Below, piece after piece: positions 8,817-17,414 of a DNA stretch of 64,000 nucleotides. Numbering within the stretch: position 1 is the stretch's first letter; each line of letters starts with the position of its first letter. The stretch spans positions 62,001 to 126,000 of the forward strand of contig CAXXUP010000004.1 in assembly GCA_963662765.2 (NCBI GenBank), given 5' to 3'. The notes under the pieces were generated by a model. The model ran no database searches, had not been told where the DNA came from, and saw nothing but the letters and a program-made list of their open reading frames with translations. A program made the translations under genes and the position numbers. The stretch is from DATMXT01 sp963662765. GTDB taxonomy: Bacteria > Bacillota > Clostridia > Oscillospirales > Feifaniaceae.

Positions 8817-8839
8817 GGGGGGCTGCGAAAGCAGCCCCC
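8817..8839 (+). terminator. GC-rich hairpin after the ferredoxin gene
   Basis: A 9- to 10-bp stem (GGGGGCTGC / GCAGCCCCC) closes a GAAA tetraloop. It lacks a U tract, so it is either a weak terminator or an mRNA-stabilising 3' hairpin. Confidence 0.45.
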
Positions 8840-8870
8840 TGCATCGTCAGAGCCGACAAGGAGGACTGGC

Positions 8871-9626
8871 ATGTCAACCTGGGGCCCCCAGCCCGGCGAG
8901 CGGACCGACCAGCTCCGTGCCGGCAAAATCATCTATCAAAAGATTGACGGCTTTAAGTTCGGCATCGACGCCGTGCTGCTGGCCGATTTCGCCCGCCTAC
9001 GGCCGACCGACTCCGTCTGCGACCTCTGTGCGGGAGGCGGCATTGTCCCCATCTTACTGTCGGGGAGGGCGAAGCGCATCGTCGGGGTGGAGCTGCAGGA
9101 CGCCTACGTCGACATGGCGCGGCGCAGCGCCATGGCTAACGGACTTACGGGCATTGAACTGCTGCAAGGGGACTTGCGAAAAATCGCAGAGCTGCTGCCG
9201 GCCGCCTCCTTTGAGGCAGTCACGGTCAATCCGCCCTATCTCAAGGCCGGAGGCGGGGCGCCGGCTGCCGCGGCCGAGAGAAACCTCGCCAAACAGGAGA
9301 TTGCGGCCACTGTCGAGGAGGTCACAAGGGCAGCAGGATGGCTCCTCATCCCGGGGGGACGGCTTTTTATGGTACACCGCCCGGACCGGCTGTGCGACGT
9401 CTTCTGCGCGCTGCGGGGGGCAGGGCTAGAGCCAAAGCGGGTGCGCATGGTTCATCCGGCCACGGACAAGCCGCCGACGCTTGTGCTCATCGAGGCGCGG
9501 GCCTGCGGGGCACCGGGCATTTTGTTTGAGCCGCCGCTTGTCGTCATGCAAGGTGGGCGGGAATCGGCCGAAGTGCAGGAAATTTATGCCGGGAGAGCCG
9601 GCGAGGAGGTGGAGCCATGCAGATAG
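8871..9626 (+). CDS. trmN6: tRNA1(Val) (adenine(37)-N6)-methyltransferase-like protein
   Basis: A 251-residue Rossmann-fold methyltransferase. VCDLCAGGGIVPILL is the SAM-binding motif I, VTVNPPYLKAGG is the NPPY motif typical of N6-adenine methylation, and the N-terminal RAGKIIYQKIDGFKFGIDAVLLADF is characteristic of the TrmN6/YfiC family. The start at ATG 8871 is chosen because AAGGAGG precedes it; an upstream ATG at 8811 lies inside the ferredoxin hairpin. It overlaps rsmI by 10 nt. In Bacillus the neighbouring yabB-yazA-rsmI block has the same pairing, which supports a role in RNA modification. Confidence 0.88.
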   Translation: MSTWGPQPGERTDQLRAGKIIYQKIDGFKFGIDAVLLADFARLRPTDSVCDLCAGGGIVPILLSGRAKRIVGVELQDAYVDMARRSAMANGLTGIELLQGDLRKIAELLPAASFEAVTVNPPYLKAGGGAPAAAAERNLAKQEIAATVEEVTRAAGWLLIPGGRLFMVHRPDRLCDVFCALRGAGLEPKRVRMVHPATDKPPTLVLIEARACGAPGILFEPPLVVMQGGRESAEVQEIYAGRAGEEVEPCR

Positions 9627-10462
9627 AAAAGAGCACGCTGTATCTTGTCGGGACACCGATCGGCAACCTCGGCGACCTCACGCCGCGCGCGGCCGAGGTT
9701 TTAGCCGGGGTTGATGTAGTTGCGGCCGAAGACACGCGGGTAACGGCAAAGCTGATGTCCCACCTGGGGCTGTCGAAGCCCATGATCAGCTACTATGAGC
9801 ACAATATCCGTGAGCGGGGGGAGCTGCTGCTGACAAGGCTTTCGGCGGGGGAGAGTGTGGCGCTGTGCACCGACGCAGGCATGCCGGCAGTGTCCGATCC
9901 CGGTGCCGATTTGGTCCGGCTATGCCACCTAGCGGGCGTTCCGGTAGTCTGTCTGCCCGGCCCTTCTGCCTTGACGGCAGCGCTCGCCCTGTCGGGGCGG
10001 GCTGTCGGCCGATTTTGCTTTGAAGGTTTTTTAACCGCAAACCGCAAGGGCCGAAGAGAGCACCTGGCGGAGCTTGCGGCCGAGCGGCGCACGCTGGTCT
10101 TTTATGAGGCACCCCATAAACTGGTGCGCACCCTTGCCGACATGCTGGAAACTTGGGGCGACCGGGGGGTGACCATCTGCCGTGAAATGACCAAGATGCA
10201 CGAGGAGACCCTCTACACAACCCTGTCACAGGCGCTTGCACGGTACGAAGAGACGCCGCCGCGGGGAGAGTTCGTGCTTGTCATCGAAGGGGCCGGCGAG
10301 GCGACCCCAGAGGCGCCCGACGTCCATGGCGCACTTTCTGCGGCACTTTCGGCCGGCCTTTCGGGCAGGGACGCCGTGCGGCAGGCCGCCGCCGTCACCG
10401 GCGCCGCAAAAAACGAAGTATACGCACTCTATCAAAAGGAGTTTTTAGGATATGATCAATGA
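9617..10462 (+). CDS. rsmI: 16S rRNA (cytidine(1402)-2'-O)-methyltransferase
   Basis: A 281-residue tetrapyrrole-methylase-fold enzyme that methylates the ribose of C1402 in the decoding centre of 16S rRNA. The N-terminus LYLVGTPIGNLGDLTPRA and the VVAAEDTR motif are diagnostic, and SDPGADLV and VCLPGPSALTAAL follow in the expected order. It overlaps both neighbours (trmN6 upstream, nudC downstream), implying a single translationally coupled operon of RNA-modification and nucleotide-housekeeping genes. Confidence 0.95.
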   Translation: MQIEKSTLYLVGTPIGNLGDLTPRAAEVLAGVDVVAAEDTRVTAKLMSHLGLSKPMISYYEHNIRERGELLLTRLSAGESVALCTDAGMPAVSDPGADLVRLCHLAGVPVVCLPGPSALTAALALSGRAVGRFCFEGFLTANRKGRREHLAELAAERRTLVFYEAPHKLVRTLADMLETWGDRGVTICREMTKMHEETLYTTLSQALARYEETPPRGEFVLVIEGAGEATPEAPDVHGALSAALSAGLSGRDAVRQAAAVTGAAKNEVYALYQKEFLGYDQ

Positions 10463-11282
10463 CATCGCTCCCCACATACTCGACGTGAAATTCTCCGACC
10501 GACCCCCGCTTCCCCAGGACTATGTGTTGTCCTATTCGGGCGGCACGGTGCTTCTCATGGGCGAGGAGAATTTCGCCATACCGACTTTTGCAGACGTCGG
10601 CGGGGTCATCGACGACTGCGAGCACCTGTTTGAAATAGACGAGGCGGGTTTCTACCTCGTGCCGGGACTGGCCGAAGTCGGGGCTCCGGGCTGTTCAGCC
10701 CAGTCAATCCAGGTGCTGCGAGATATGCAGCCCCAGCACCTCGCCTTTGCCGGGCTCACGGGTGGCCAGCTCTACCGGTGGCGGGCGGCCAGGCGCTTTT
10801 GCGGCCGGTGCGGCACCCCGACCGAGCGGGGCTCGACCGAGCGGTCGGCCGTCTGCCCCCAGTGCGGGATTGTGGAATACCCCAAAATTTCGCCGGCCGT
10901 CATCGTCGCCATTTCAAACGGAGACAAATTGCTCATGGCCCGCAATGCATCCGGTACCTACAAGCGGTACGGGCTGATCGCCGGCTTTGTCGAGGTGGGG
11001 GAGAGCTTTGAAGACACGGTGCGCCGCGAGGTGATGGAGGAGGTCGGCCTGAAAGTTAAGAATATTCGGTATTACAAGAGCCAGCCGTGGACATTTTCCG
11101 ACTCAGAAATGGTCGGATTTTTCGCCGACCTCGACGGGACTGCCGACATCACGCTGCAGCGCAGCGAACTGGCCGAGGCCGCATGGTTTGGAATGGACGA
11201 GATTCCGCCGACTGTCTCAACGGTCAGTATTGCAAGTGAACTCATCGACATGGTGCGTTCGGGAAAACACCGGTTGATCTGA
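10452..11282 (+). CDS. nudC: NAD(+) diphosphatase (NudC-type Nudix hydrolase)
   Basis: A 276-residue Nudix hydrolase that cleaves NAD(H) and can remove NAD caps from RNA. A four-cysteine zinc ribbon (FCGRCG, then CPQCG) comes before the Nudix box GFVEVGESFEDTVRREVMEE, and this is followed by the NudC-specific SQPWTFSDSEM, which recognises the nicotinamide nucleotide. Length and domain order are normal. It overlaps the end of rsmI by 11 nt and is closed by a strong terminator. Confidence 0.93.
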   Translation: MINDIAPHILDVKFSDRPPLPQDYVLSYSGGTVLLMGEENFAIPTFADVGGVIDDCEHLFEIDEAGFYLVPGLAEVGAPGCSAQSIQVLRDMQPQHLAFAGLTGGQLYRWRAARRFCGRCGTPTERGSTERSAVCPQCGIVEYPKISPAVIVAISNGDKLLMARNASGTYKRYGLIAGFVEVGESFEDTVRREVMEEVGLKVKNIRYYKSQPWTFSDSEMVGFFADLDGTADITLQRSELAEAAWFGMDEIPPTVSTVSIASELIDMVRSGKHRLI

Positions 11283-11301
11283 TTATTTAGGTAAGACAAA
11301 T

Positions 11302-11335
11302 AGCCCGGGCGCAGTTGCGCCCCGGGTTATTTTTT
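11302..11335 (+). terminator. Rho-independent terminator of the trmN6-rsmI-nudC operon
   Basis: A GC-rich stem, with CCCGGGCGCA pairing to TGCGCCCCGGG (one bulged C), followed by TTATTTTTT. Confidence 0.85.
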
Positions 11336-11370
11336 GTGGCAAAATTTAATCATGCTGCAGTTTTTTACCG

Positions 11371-11400
11371 GTATTCGCGCCGACTTTTTTGCGCAAACTA
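11371..11400 (+). promoter_or_regulatory. Possible sigma-G-type promoter
   Basis: GTATT at 11371 and CAAACTA at 11394 are 18 bp apart. They match 4 of 5 and 6 of 7 positions of the forespore sigma-G consensus (GHATR, N18, CATXHTA). No sigma-A promoter is visible here. The match is suggestive only. Confidence 0.3.
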
Positions 11401-11423
11401 CAGTTGAAAGGAGCGTGTTCTAA

Positions 11424-11573
11424 ATGGAAAGACGTCCGGGACTCAACTATCTTGACCCGTATGCGAACCAACGGAATTCCGGCGGCAAGCCGCAGGGGCC
11501 GGTGCGCTTCCCTGAAATCACAAACAGTGAAGTCGAGGAGGAGCTATATGCTTGGCCCGAGGGAAGAGAATAG
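11424..11573 (+). CDS. Small protein of unknown function (49 residues)
   Basis: The ATG is preceded by AAAGGAG at 11407. The 49-residue product (MERRPGLNYLDPYANQRN at the start) is Pro-, Asn- and Gly-rich in its first half and acidic at its end, with no membrane segment or cysteine. I do not recognise a family. It overlaps the next small gene by 26 nt, whose ribosome binding site lies inside it, so the two are likely made together. The possible sigma-G promoter upstream hints at a spore protein; this is inference. Confidence 0.5.
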   Translation: MERRPGLNYLDPYANQRNSGGKPQGPVRFPEITNSEVEEELYAWPEGRE

Positions 11574-11730
11574 AAAAAACGAGATAGACCGCGCGCTTCT
11601 TGCCGGCTACGGCAGCGACCCCATCGCCACAATGGAAAACTACAGACAGGCAGGCATTGCCGAAGTGCCGGTGCCGGTGGTCGAGGCTGTTGACAAGCTG
11701 AGAGATTTTTCAATTGAGCAAAAACTCTGA
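11548..11730 (+). CDS. Small protein of unknown function (60 residues)
   Basis: The ATG follows GAGGAGGAG at 11535-11543, an unusually strong site inside the upstream small gene. The product is a soluble, charged, probably helical 60-residue protein (start MLGPREENRKNEIDRALLAG, end LRDFSIEQKL). No known family is recognised, and nothing clearly marks it as an antitoxin or a small acid-soluble spore protein. The overlap with its neighbour suggests that the two are partners. Confidence 0.5.
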   Translation: MLGPREENRKNEIDRALLAGYGSDPIATMENYRQAGIAEVPVPVVEAVDKLRDFSIEQKL

Positions 11731-11767
11731 CAAAGGGTTTCTCCGCTGATTGTGAGGTCTCCCACGC

Positions 11768-11812
11768 AAAAAAAGAACGCGCCGCACAGATTTCTGTGCG
11801 GCGCGTTCTTTA
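11768..11812. terminator. Bidirectional terminator
   Basis: A perfect 15-bp stem, with the left arm GAACGCGCCGCACAG at 11775-11789 and an ATTT loop. It has A7 on the left, so it ends the minus-strand lipoprotein gene efficiently and can also stop transcripts arriving from the left. Confidence 0.85.
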
Positions 11813-11827
11813 CTAAAATGGCTTATT

Positions 11828-12946
11828 TTACTTAATGGCGACGGCGTCGACCATCGTATTGTAATCTTCGATGGACATGCCAAACGCGGTACCGCAGGTG
11901 ATTTCGCCGGACTGGAACTTGGCGGAAGTGTCGGCGATCGTGGTGCGGATTGCTTCGGGAACAATGGCGGTGTAAAGTTCATTATCAGCAAGACCCACGC
12001 AGCCCTCGGCCATACCGACGCGGTTGGTTTCGCCGTAGGTCAGAGTGCCGTCCATGTACGCCTTGACAGCGTCAAAGAGGGAGAGGTCAACGCGCTTGAG
12101 CATGGAGGTGGCGGTGATTTCGGCCTTTGCGGTCTCGCCCTTGTCCATGAACAGCATGCCCTGGTCGGAGTCGACGCCGATGCAGATGAGGCCGGCTTCT
12201 TTGCCGCCCTTTTCGACGGCGGCTTCGAACATGCCGAGCCCTGCTTGGCCGGCGACGCCGTAGTTGACATCAACGCCCTTGGCGAACTGGTTGAGCGCAA
12301 CATCCTTGCCGGTGGCGGAATCGTTGAAGCTGCCGACATAGGAGACGGAGATCTGAATGTCGGGGTTAACCGACTTGGCGCCTTCAACATAGCCCACGAG
12401 GAAGTCCTTGATGACATCGTTGTCAACGCCGCCGACAAAGCCGATCTTGCCGGTCTTGCTCATGCTGGCTGCCAGGACGCCCACAAGGTACGAACCTTCG
12501 TTCTGCTTGTACTCAATGCAATGTACATTTTTGAACTCGCCGGCCGTCCAGTCGACGGAGGTATCATACATGAGGAAGGTGATGTCCGGATACTGATCGG
12601 CAATTTTCTGAACATATTCGGTCATCTGCCAAGTTCCGCAGATAACGATATCGTAACCCTCTTCGCATGCGTCGAGCAGGGAGGGCTCCCACTTGGTGGT
12701 GTCGTAGGTCATTTCGACTGTGTCTATCTTGACCTTATCGCCGTACTCGGCAGTGATCATTTCCATGCCGGCGTTGGCCGAATCAAAGAAGGAGAGGTCG
12801 CCGAGGGTTCCGTTGATGAGGTTGCAGATACGCACCGGCTCGGCGGTTTCTTCCACAGGGGGGACTTCGGTGTCGGCCTTCTTCGCGCAGGCGGCCAGTG
12901 AAAAAACCATCGCAAGGCAGAGCATCATAGCAAGCAATTTCTTCAT
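11828..12946 (-). CDS. BMP-family substrate-binding lipoprotein (PnrA-like)
   Basis: A 372-residue lipoprotein. The signal peptide ends in the lipobox LAAC, so it should be anchored outside the membrane. The body follows the basic-membrane-protein/PnrA pattern (GTLGDLSFFDSANAGME, IGFVGGVDNDVIKDFLVGYVEGAK, GVDSDQGMLFMDKG), a family that binds purine nucleosides or related ligands for an ABC importer. No ATPase or permease gene lies beside it, so it is an orphan whose transporter must be elsewhere, or it serves as a sensor. It has a good sigma-A promoter and a strong terminator, so it is monocistronic. Confidence 0.88.
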   Translation of the reverse strand: MKKLLAMMLCLAMVFSLAACAKKADTEVPPVEETAEPVRICNLINGTLGDLSFFDSANAGMEMITAEYGDKVKIDTVEMTYDTTKWEPSLLDACEEGYDIVICGTWQMTEYVQKIADQYPDITFLMYDTSVDWTAGEFKNVHCIEYKQNEGSYLVGVLAASMSKTGKIGFVGGVDNDVIKDFLVGYVEGAKSVNPDIQISVSYVGSFNDSATGKDVALNQFAKGVDVNYGVAGQAGLGMFEAAVEKGGKEAGLICIGVDSDQGMLFMDKGETAKAEITATSMLKRVDLSLFDAVKAYMDGTLTYGETNRVGMAEGCVGLADNELYTAIVPEAIRTTIADTSAKFQSGEITCGTAFGMSIEDYNTMVDAVAIK

Positions 12947-13034
12947 AAATTGTTCTCCTTTTCATTTTTTGAGTCTTGGGTCCTTGCACCATCTGCGTCA
13001 AAGTTTTGCCACAAAGTGATACAAGTATGGTTCT

Positions 13035-13063
13035 ATTGTACATCGGAGCCCCGGGCATTGCAA
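13035..13063 (-). promoter_or_regulatory. Sigma-A promoter of the BMP lipoprotein gene
   Basis: On the minus strand TTGCAA, 17 bp, TACAAT. The 308-bp gap 12947-13254 holds this promoter and the divergent one at 13175-13203; I see no gene in it. Confidence 0.7.
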
Positions 13064-13174
13064 GAGCAGGCGTTTATTTTGGCAATGTTGCCTAAAACGA
13101 AGGGAATATTTGTCCGGATTATACAACCCACCTACCCATAATTTTGCATTATCATGTCACTATTTGATGAAGTG

Positions 13175-13203
13175 TTGACGGCGCCCGGTCACAGGTATAG
13201 CAT
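13175..13203 (+). promoter_or_regulatory. Putative sigma-A promoter of the GNAT gene at 13255
   Basis: TTGACG, 17 bp, TAGCAT on the plus strand, 52 bp before the ATG. Confidence 0.4.
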
Positions 13204-13254
13204 AAATGCAGATTTCATTCCGCACGCTTATCGATCGAAAAAAGGAGTGATACC

Positions 13255-13743
13255 ATGTCGCTTGAATTTTGCAGGGCAGCGCCAAACGAACTCGATGAGA
13301 TCGCCATGCTGTATGCGGCCACCTCGGCGACGCCGGGCTGCACCTGGCGGAACGGCTACCCGGGGCTTGAACTCGCCAGGGCCGATCTTGACGCCGGAGG
13401 GCTGTACCGGCTTGCCGACGAAAATGGGCGAGTGGTCGCCGCAGGCACGATCTGTTTGCCCGATGATCTGGAGGAGTTTATCCAGGCGGATATGAAAAAG
13501 CCCTGCGAGCTATCAAGACTCTGTGCGCACCCGTCGGTACAAGGGCGGGGCGTGGGGGGCGAGCTGCTCGACCGGCTGCTTGAGGTAGCCATGAAACTGG
13601 GATATGACGGTGTGGTGCTGCTTGCGGCCGTGGGCAACACGCGAGCCCGTCGGCTCTATTCCGACAGAGGTTTTTTTGAAACCGGAGAGCTGAACAGATA
13701 CAACCTCGATTTTGTGTTCATGCAGCGCAAACTGCAAGCTTAA
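13255..13743 (+). CDS. GNAT-family N-acetyltransferase
   Basis: A 162-residue single-domain acetyltransferase. The acetyl-CoA pyrophosphate loop reads VQGRGVGGELLD (consensus Q/RxxGxG/A), preceded by LSRLCAHPS and followed by NTRARRLYSDRGFFETGELNRY, the typical last strand and helix. The ATG follows AAAGGAGTG. The substrate cannot be told from sequence. It is a monocistronic unit ended by a hairpin terminator. Confidence 0.85.
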   Translation: MSLEFCRAAPNELDEIAMLYAATSATPGCTWRNGYPGLELARADLDAGGLYRLADENGRVVAAGTICLPDDLEEFIQADMKKPCELSRLCAHPSVQGRGVGGELLDRLLEVAMKLGYDGVVLLAAVGNTRARRLYSDRGFFETGELNRYNLDFVFMQRKLQA

Positions 13744-13754
13744 AAAAGAAGAAT

Positions 13755-13793
13755 AAAAAAGAGACTTTCCGCATCCTACGGAAGTCTCTTTTG
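13755..13793 (+). terminator. Terminator of the GNAT gene
   Basis: GAGACTTTCCG pairs with CGGAAGTCTC (one bulge), with flanking A6 and TTTTG. It may also work for the opposing AbrB gene. Confidence 0.7.
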
Positions 13794-13836
13794 TTTGGTG
13801 CGGATATATAATGTAACAAAGGGCTGTCCGCGCAAA

Positions 13837-14076
13837 TTACTTGGTCAGCTCTTTCCTGCACACGGCGCAGACCGGCTGACCCTTGAACTCGCTGAGGTCT
13901 TCTTCGCTTCCACAGAAGATGCAGGATTTGTTGTGCTTGGAAATGACGATATTCCCGTTTTCCAGCCGCAGCGAAACATAATCCCTCGGGCTTACGTCAA
14001 TACTTTTGCGCTGGTCAATCGGCAATACAATCCGCCCGAGCTCATCAATTCTTCTAATCACATTGACATTTTTCAT
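13837..14076 (-). CDS. AbrB/SpoVT-family regulator with C-terminal zinc ribbon
   Basis: A 79-residue DNA-binding protein. Residues 1-45 are the swapped-hairpin AbrB domain (VNVIRRIDELGRIVLPIDQR). The second half carries a four-cysteine ribbon (CIFCG, then CAVCRKEL), a form common in Clostridia. The ATG at 14076 is chosen because homology begins there; a longer frame upstream has no ribosome binding site. AbrB proteins are dimeric or tetrameric transition-state regulators. It has a near-consensus promoter and so should be well expressed in growth. Confidence 0.85.
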   Translation of the reverse strand: MKNVNVIRRIDELGRIVLPIDQRKSIDVSPRDYVSLRLENGNIVISKHNKSCIFCGSEEDLSEFKGQPVCAVCRKELTK

Positions 14077-14144
14077 TTTATTTAAGTTCCCCTTCCTGCG
14101 CGATGCGCAATACACATACGGTTTCAGTCTGCTTAACTGCCAAC

Positions 14145-14173
14145 ATTTTACAATAAATCGCTATAACTGTCAA
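14145..14173 (-). promoter_or_regulatory. Strong sigma-A promoter of the AbrB-type gene
   Basis: The minus strand carries a perfect TTGACA, a 17-bp spacer and TAAAAT. Confidence 0.85.
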
Positions 14174-14284
14174 GTATTTACAGGGAAACTTTTCGGAAAA
14201 TTTTATTAGCGGGTGGACTGTGGAGATCCTGGGTCCGGCACGGATCCATCACATAAAGTTTACCTAAATAAAACAATTATAACG

Positions 14285-14313
14285 TTGCTCATTATGCCGA
14301 TTTATGTTAACAT
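14285..14313 (+). promoter_or_regulatory. Putative sigma-A promoter of the cell-wall hydrolase gene
   Basis: TTGCTC, 17 bp, TAACAT in an A+T-rich stretch, 58 bp upstream of the GTG start at 14371. Confidence 0.5.
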
Positions 14314-14370
14314 AGTTTACATAAAGTATTTTGAGCCACAACACTCTATGAACACGCGAGGTTAAGGACT

Positions 14371-17275
14371 GTGAAAAAACTGCCGCTACTTGCCTGCGCT
14401 CTCCTGGCGCTGCTATTGACCGTCTTGCCGGTATCGGCTTCGGTCCCGGAGCAGCTGAGGGGAGTCTGGGTCGCCACCGTCTACTCCATCGATTTCCCGA
14501 GCTCAACCAATGTGCAAAAGCAAAAAGAGGAGCTCTGCGCCATTCTGGACACGGCCAAAGCCGCCGGAATGAACGCCGTATTTTTTCAGGTGCGTCCGAC
14601 CGGAGACGCCTATTACGAGTCCTCCATCTTTCCGTGGGCCAAGTCATTGACCGGAACGGCCGGTAAGGATCCCGGTTGGGACCCCTTAGCCTACATCATC
14701 GAGCAGGGCAAGACCCGCGGAATCGAGATACACGCATGGATTAACCCCTATCGCCTGACCGAGGGCACGGCCGACGCGCCGAACAATGACATTACGGCGC
14801 TGCCGGTGGGACACCCGGTGCGGGACGATCCCACTATGGCTGTGGCCTATGACGATGGCAAGCTCTACCTGGACCCGGGAAACCCGGATGCGCGGGCGCT
14901 CGTCGTCGAAGGGGTCAGGGAGATTGTCAAGAACTACGACGTGGCCGGCATCCATTTTGACGACTACTTCTATCCTTCCTCCTCCGTGACGAAAAATGGG
15001 ACGAGCTACACTGCCACCTTTAACGACGCGGCGAGCTTCGCCAAATACGGCGGCTCTATGAGTCTTGCCGACTGGCGGCGGTCCAACACCGAAGAGCTCG
15101 TGCGGGAAGTCTACACGGCTGTCAAGGAGCAAAACCCTGACTGCGACTTCGGCATCGCCCCCTCCGGTATTTGGCGCAACGCCAAAAATGATGCCGCGGG
15201 CTCCAACACAAACGGGTTTGAAAGCTACACCTCGATCTACGCCGACACCCGCGGCTGGGTCAAAGAGGGAATCCTCGATTACATATGCCCGCAGATCTAC
15301 TGGACCATCGGACAGACCGGCTCGGACTATGAAGTGCTGGTCAAGTGGTGGAGCAACGTTTGCGCCGGAACCGGGGTTGACCTCTATGTTGGGCATGCGG
15401 CCTACAAGGTCGGTACCACAGCGCCTGCCGCCTGGAGCGACAAGTGGGAGATGGCAAGACAGGTGGAGCTCAACCGGGAGCTTGGCACCGTGGCGGGTGA
15501 CGTATACTACGGGCTGTCCAAAATTGAGGACAACACCCTTGACCTTGCGACAACGCTTGCCACCCTCTACGAGGTGAACGGCGCAACCCAAGTGAGCACC
15601 GCATCCGCACCAAAGGCAGACGGGCTTGTCATCGCTTACCCCTCCTCGGGGGCCAGCCTCTCATCGGCAAAGTCATATATTATCGGTGCCGGAGACCCGA
15701 ACTACCCCATCACGGTCAACGGGCAGGTCATCGAACGCACCGCCTCGGGCTACTTCTCACTCTATGTCGATCTCGCTTACGGCGTCAATACCTTCACGTT
15801 TGAGCACAAGGGTGAGACCGTGACATACACCCTAAACCGGCCGCAGTCGGTCACTACGCCTATAATCCCCTATGTGATGGAGACAGCCGGGTTCAAGTCT
15901 GGCTCGCTTTGGCCGACCGAAGATAAGCGGTACGCACCCGCCGAGACCTTCACCCTCTCCTGCGTCGCGCCGTCCGGGGCAACTTCTGTCACGGCGAAGC
16001 TCGACGGCACCGTTTATGCGCTGAACCCCGGAACCGTCATCTCGCTGGATGGGATACCCTGCCGGACATACTCCTATACCGTCACCATGGGTAAGCAATC
16101 GGGGTGGGGGCTGATCAGCACTGGCACCGTGACCTATCAGTTTGTCTACGGCGGAAAGACTTATTCCACTTCCTCAGCCGGCAACGTTTACTGCTATATG
16201 CAGGATCCGACACTCGTCGGCACCATCCTCTATGATGCCACCATCATGCGGACATCCAACTCCTCGTCGGCCGACCGCAAGACCGCCCTCTACAAGGGGG
16301 CCATGGATTATATCATCTGGGAGACTCCCGCCTACTATCAGCTGCGGTACGGGGGCTGGACCCTCAAGGAGAACGTCAAGACCGGCAATCTCATGCTGCC
16401 CAACAACTACACTTCGGCCATGACTGCCTTCACCACTCCGACCAAGACAATCATTCGGTGGAAATTGCCCTACTTCCCGGCCTATGAGACGGTGGAGTGG
16501 GACACAGGATTTTCCATTACGCTGCACAATGCCTCTGGACGGCAGCCGATGCCGCTGCCGTCCTCCAATGAGCTCTTTTCGTCTGTCTCCTTCCGGCAGG
16601 TCAAAACCGACGCCGTCTATACCTTTACGACAAAGCGGGAGGGCGGGCTGTATGGCTACAAGCTCTCCTATGATGACGGCTATCTGCGGATTGAGTTTGA
16701 CAACCCGCCGGCCGCCTCGGGGGCCACCATTCTGATCGATGCCGGGCACGGCGGGAGCGACCCCGGGGCCACAGGGCCTATGGGTCGGTATGGTGACAGA
16801 GAGGCACAGCTCAACTTGCGGGTGGCAAACGCCGTGCGGGATAAGCTGACGGCCAAGGGGTATAAAGTGATCATGACCCGCACCAATGATACCTCCGTGA
16901 CTCTTCTAGAGCGGGGCCGATCTCATCCGCACCACCGATCCGGCGCTGGCCGTCTCCATTCATCACAACTCAATGGATGCCTCCCAGAACATCGCAACCT
17001 ACGTGGGCCCCATCACGTTCTACTCCGAAAACCAGTCTAAAAGGTTTGCCAAGGTCATGCAGACTGCGGTGTCGGCTGCCGTCGGATCTTCCAGGACGAA
17101 CGACTACCGCAATCAGGCGCTGGCGGTGTGTCGCATCCAGGAGTGCCCCGCCATCCTGATCGAAATAGGCTTTATCTCAAACCCGTATGAGTACGAGTCC
17201 TTGGCTAGCGACAGTTACATCGACAAAGAGGCACAGGGCATCGTAAACGGCATCGTGAACTTCCTGAATTCATAA
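14371..17275 (+). pseudogene. Secreted GHL10 (DUF187) glycoside-hydrolase-like plus N-acetylmuramoyl-L-alanine amidase, frameshifted
   Basis: GTG start, then a signal peptide (residues 1-23). Residues about 27-400 match the GHL10/DUF187 barrel (LRGVWVATVYSIDFPS, FFQVRPTGDAYYESS, IHAWINPYRLT, GIHFDDYFYP). A long beta-rich middle follows. From about residue 785 there is an Amidase_3 domain: ILIDAGHGGSDPGATG and REAQLNLRVAN supply the first zinc ligands. At 16913-16916 one extra G in CGGGGCC breaks the frame; without it LLERADLIRTTDPALAVSIHHNS continues to IEIGFISNPYEYESL, which supplies the remaining His and the catalytic Glu. The corrected protein has 967 residues. As given, the first frame ends at 17040 in unrelated residues, and the amidase would be dead. 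Two wall-cutting domains in one chain suggest peptidoglycan remodelling, perhaps in sporulation or germination. Confidence 0.8.
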
Positions 17276-17288
17276 TAGCGAGCCCCAA

Positions 17289-17320
17289 AATGGGACGGCC
17301 ATGCGGCCGTCCCATTTTTT
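17289..17320 (+). terminator. Rho-independent terminator
   Basis: GGGACGGCC, loop ATGC, GGCCGTCCC, followed by ATTTTTT. Confidence 0.88.
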
Positions 17321-17337
17321 GCATAGCGAAATTATCG

Positions 17338-17366
17338 TTGACCGTGGTCGCCTGCTGATATATACT
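17338..17366 (+). promoter_or_regulatory. Sigma-A promoter of the YczE-like operon
   Basis: TTGACC, 17 bp, TATACT. The RBS TAAGGAG follows at 17401. Confidence 0.7.
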
Positions 17367-17414
17367 AACGCTGACACGCGGGATGTTTTACACACAGATA
17401 TAAGGAGAAACGAC

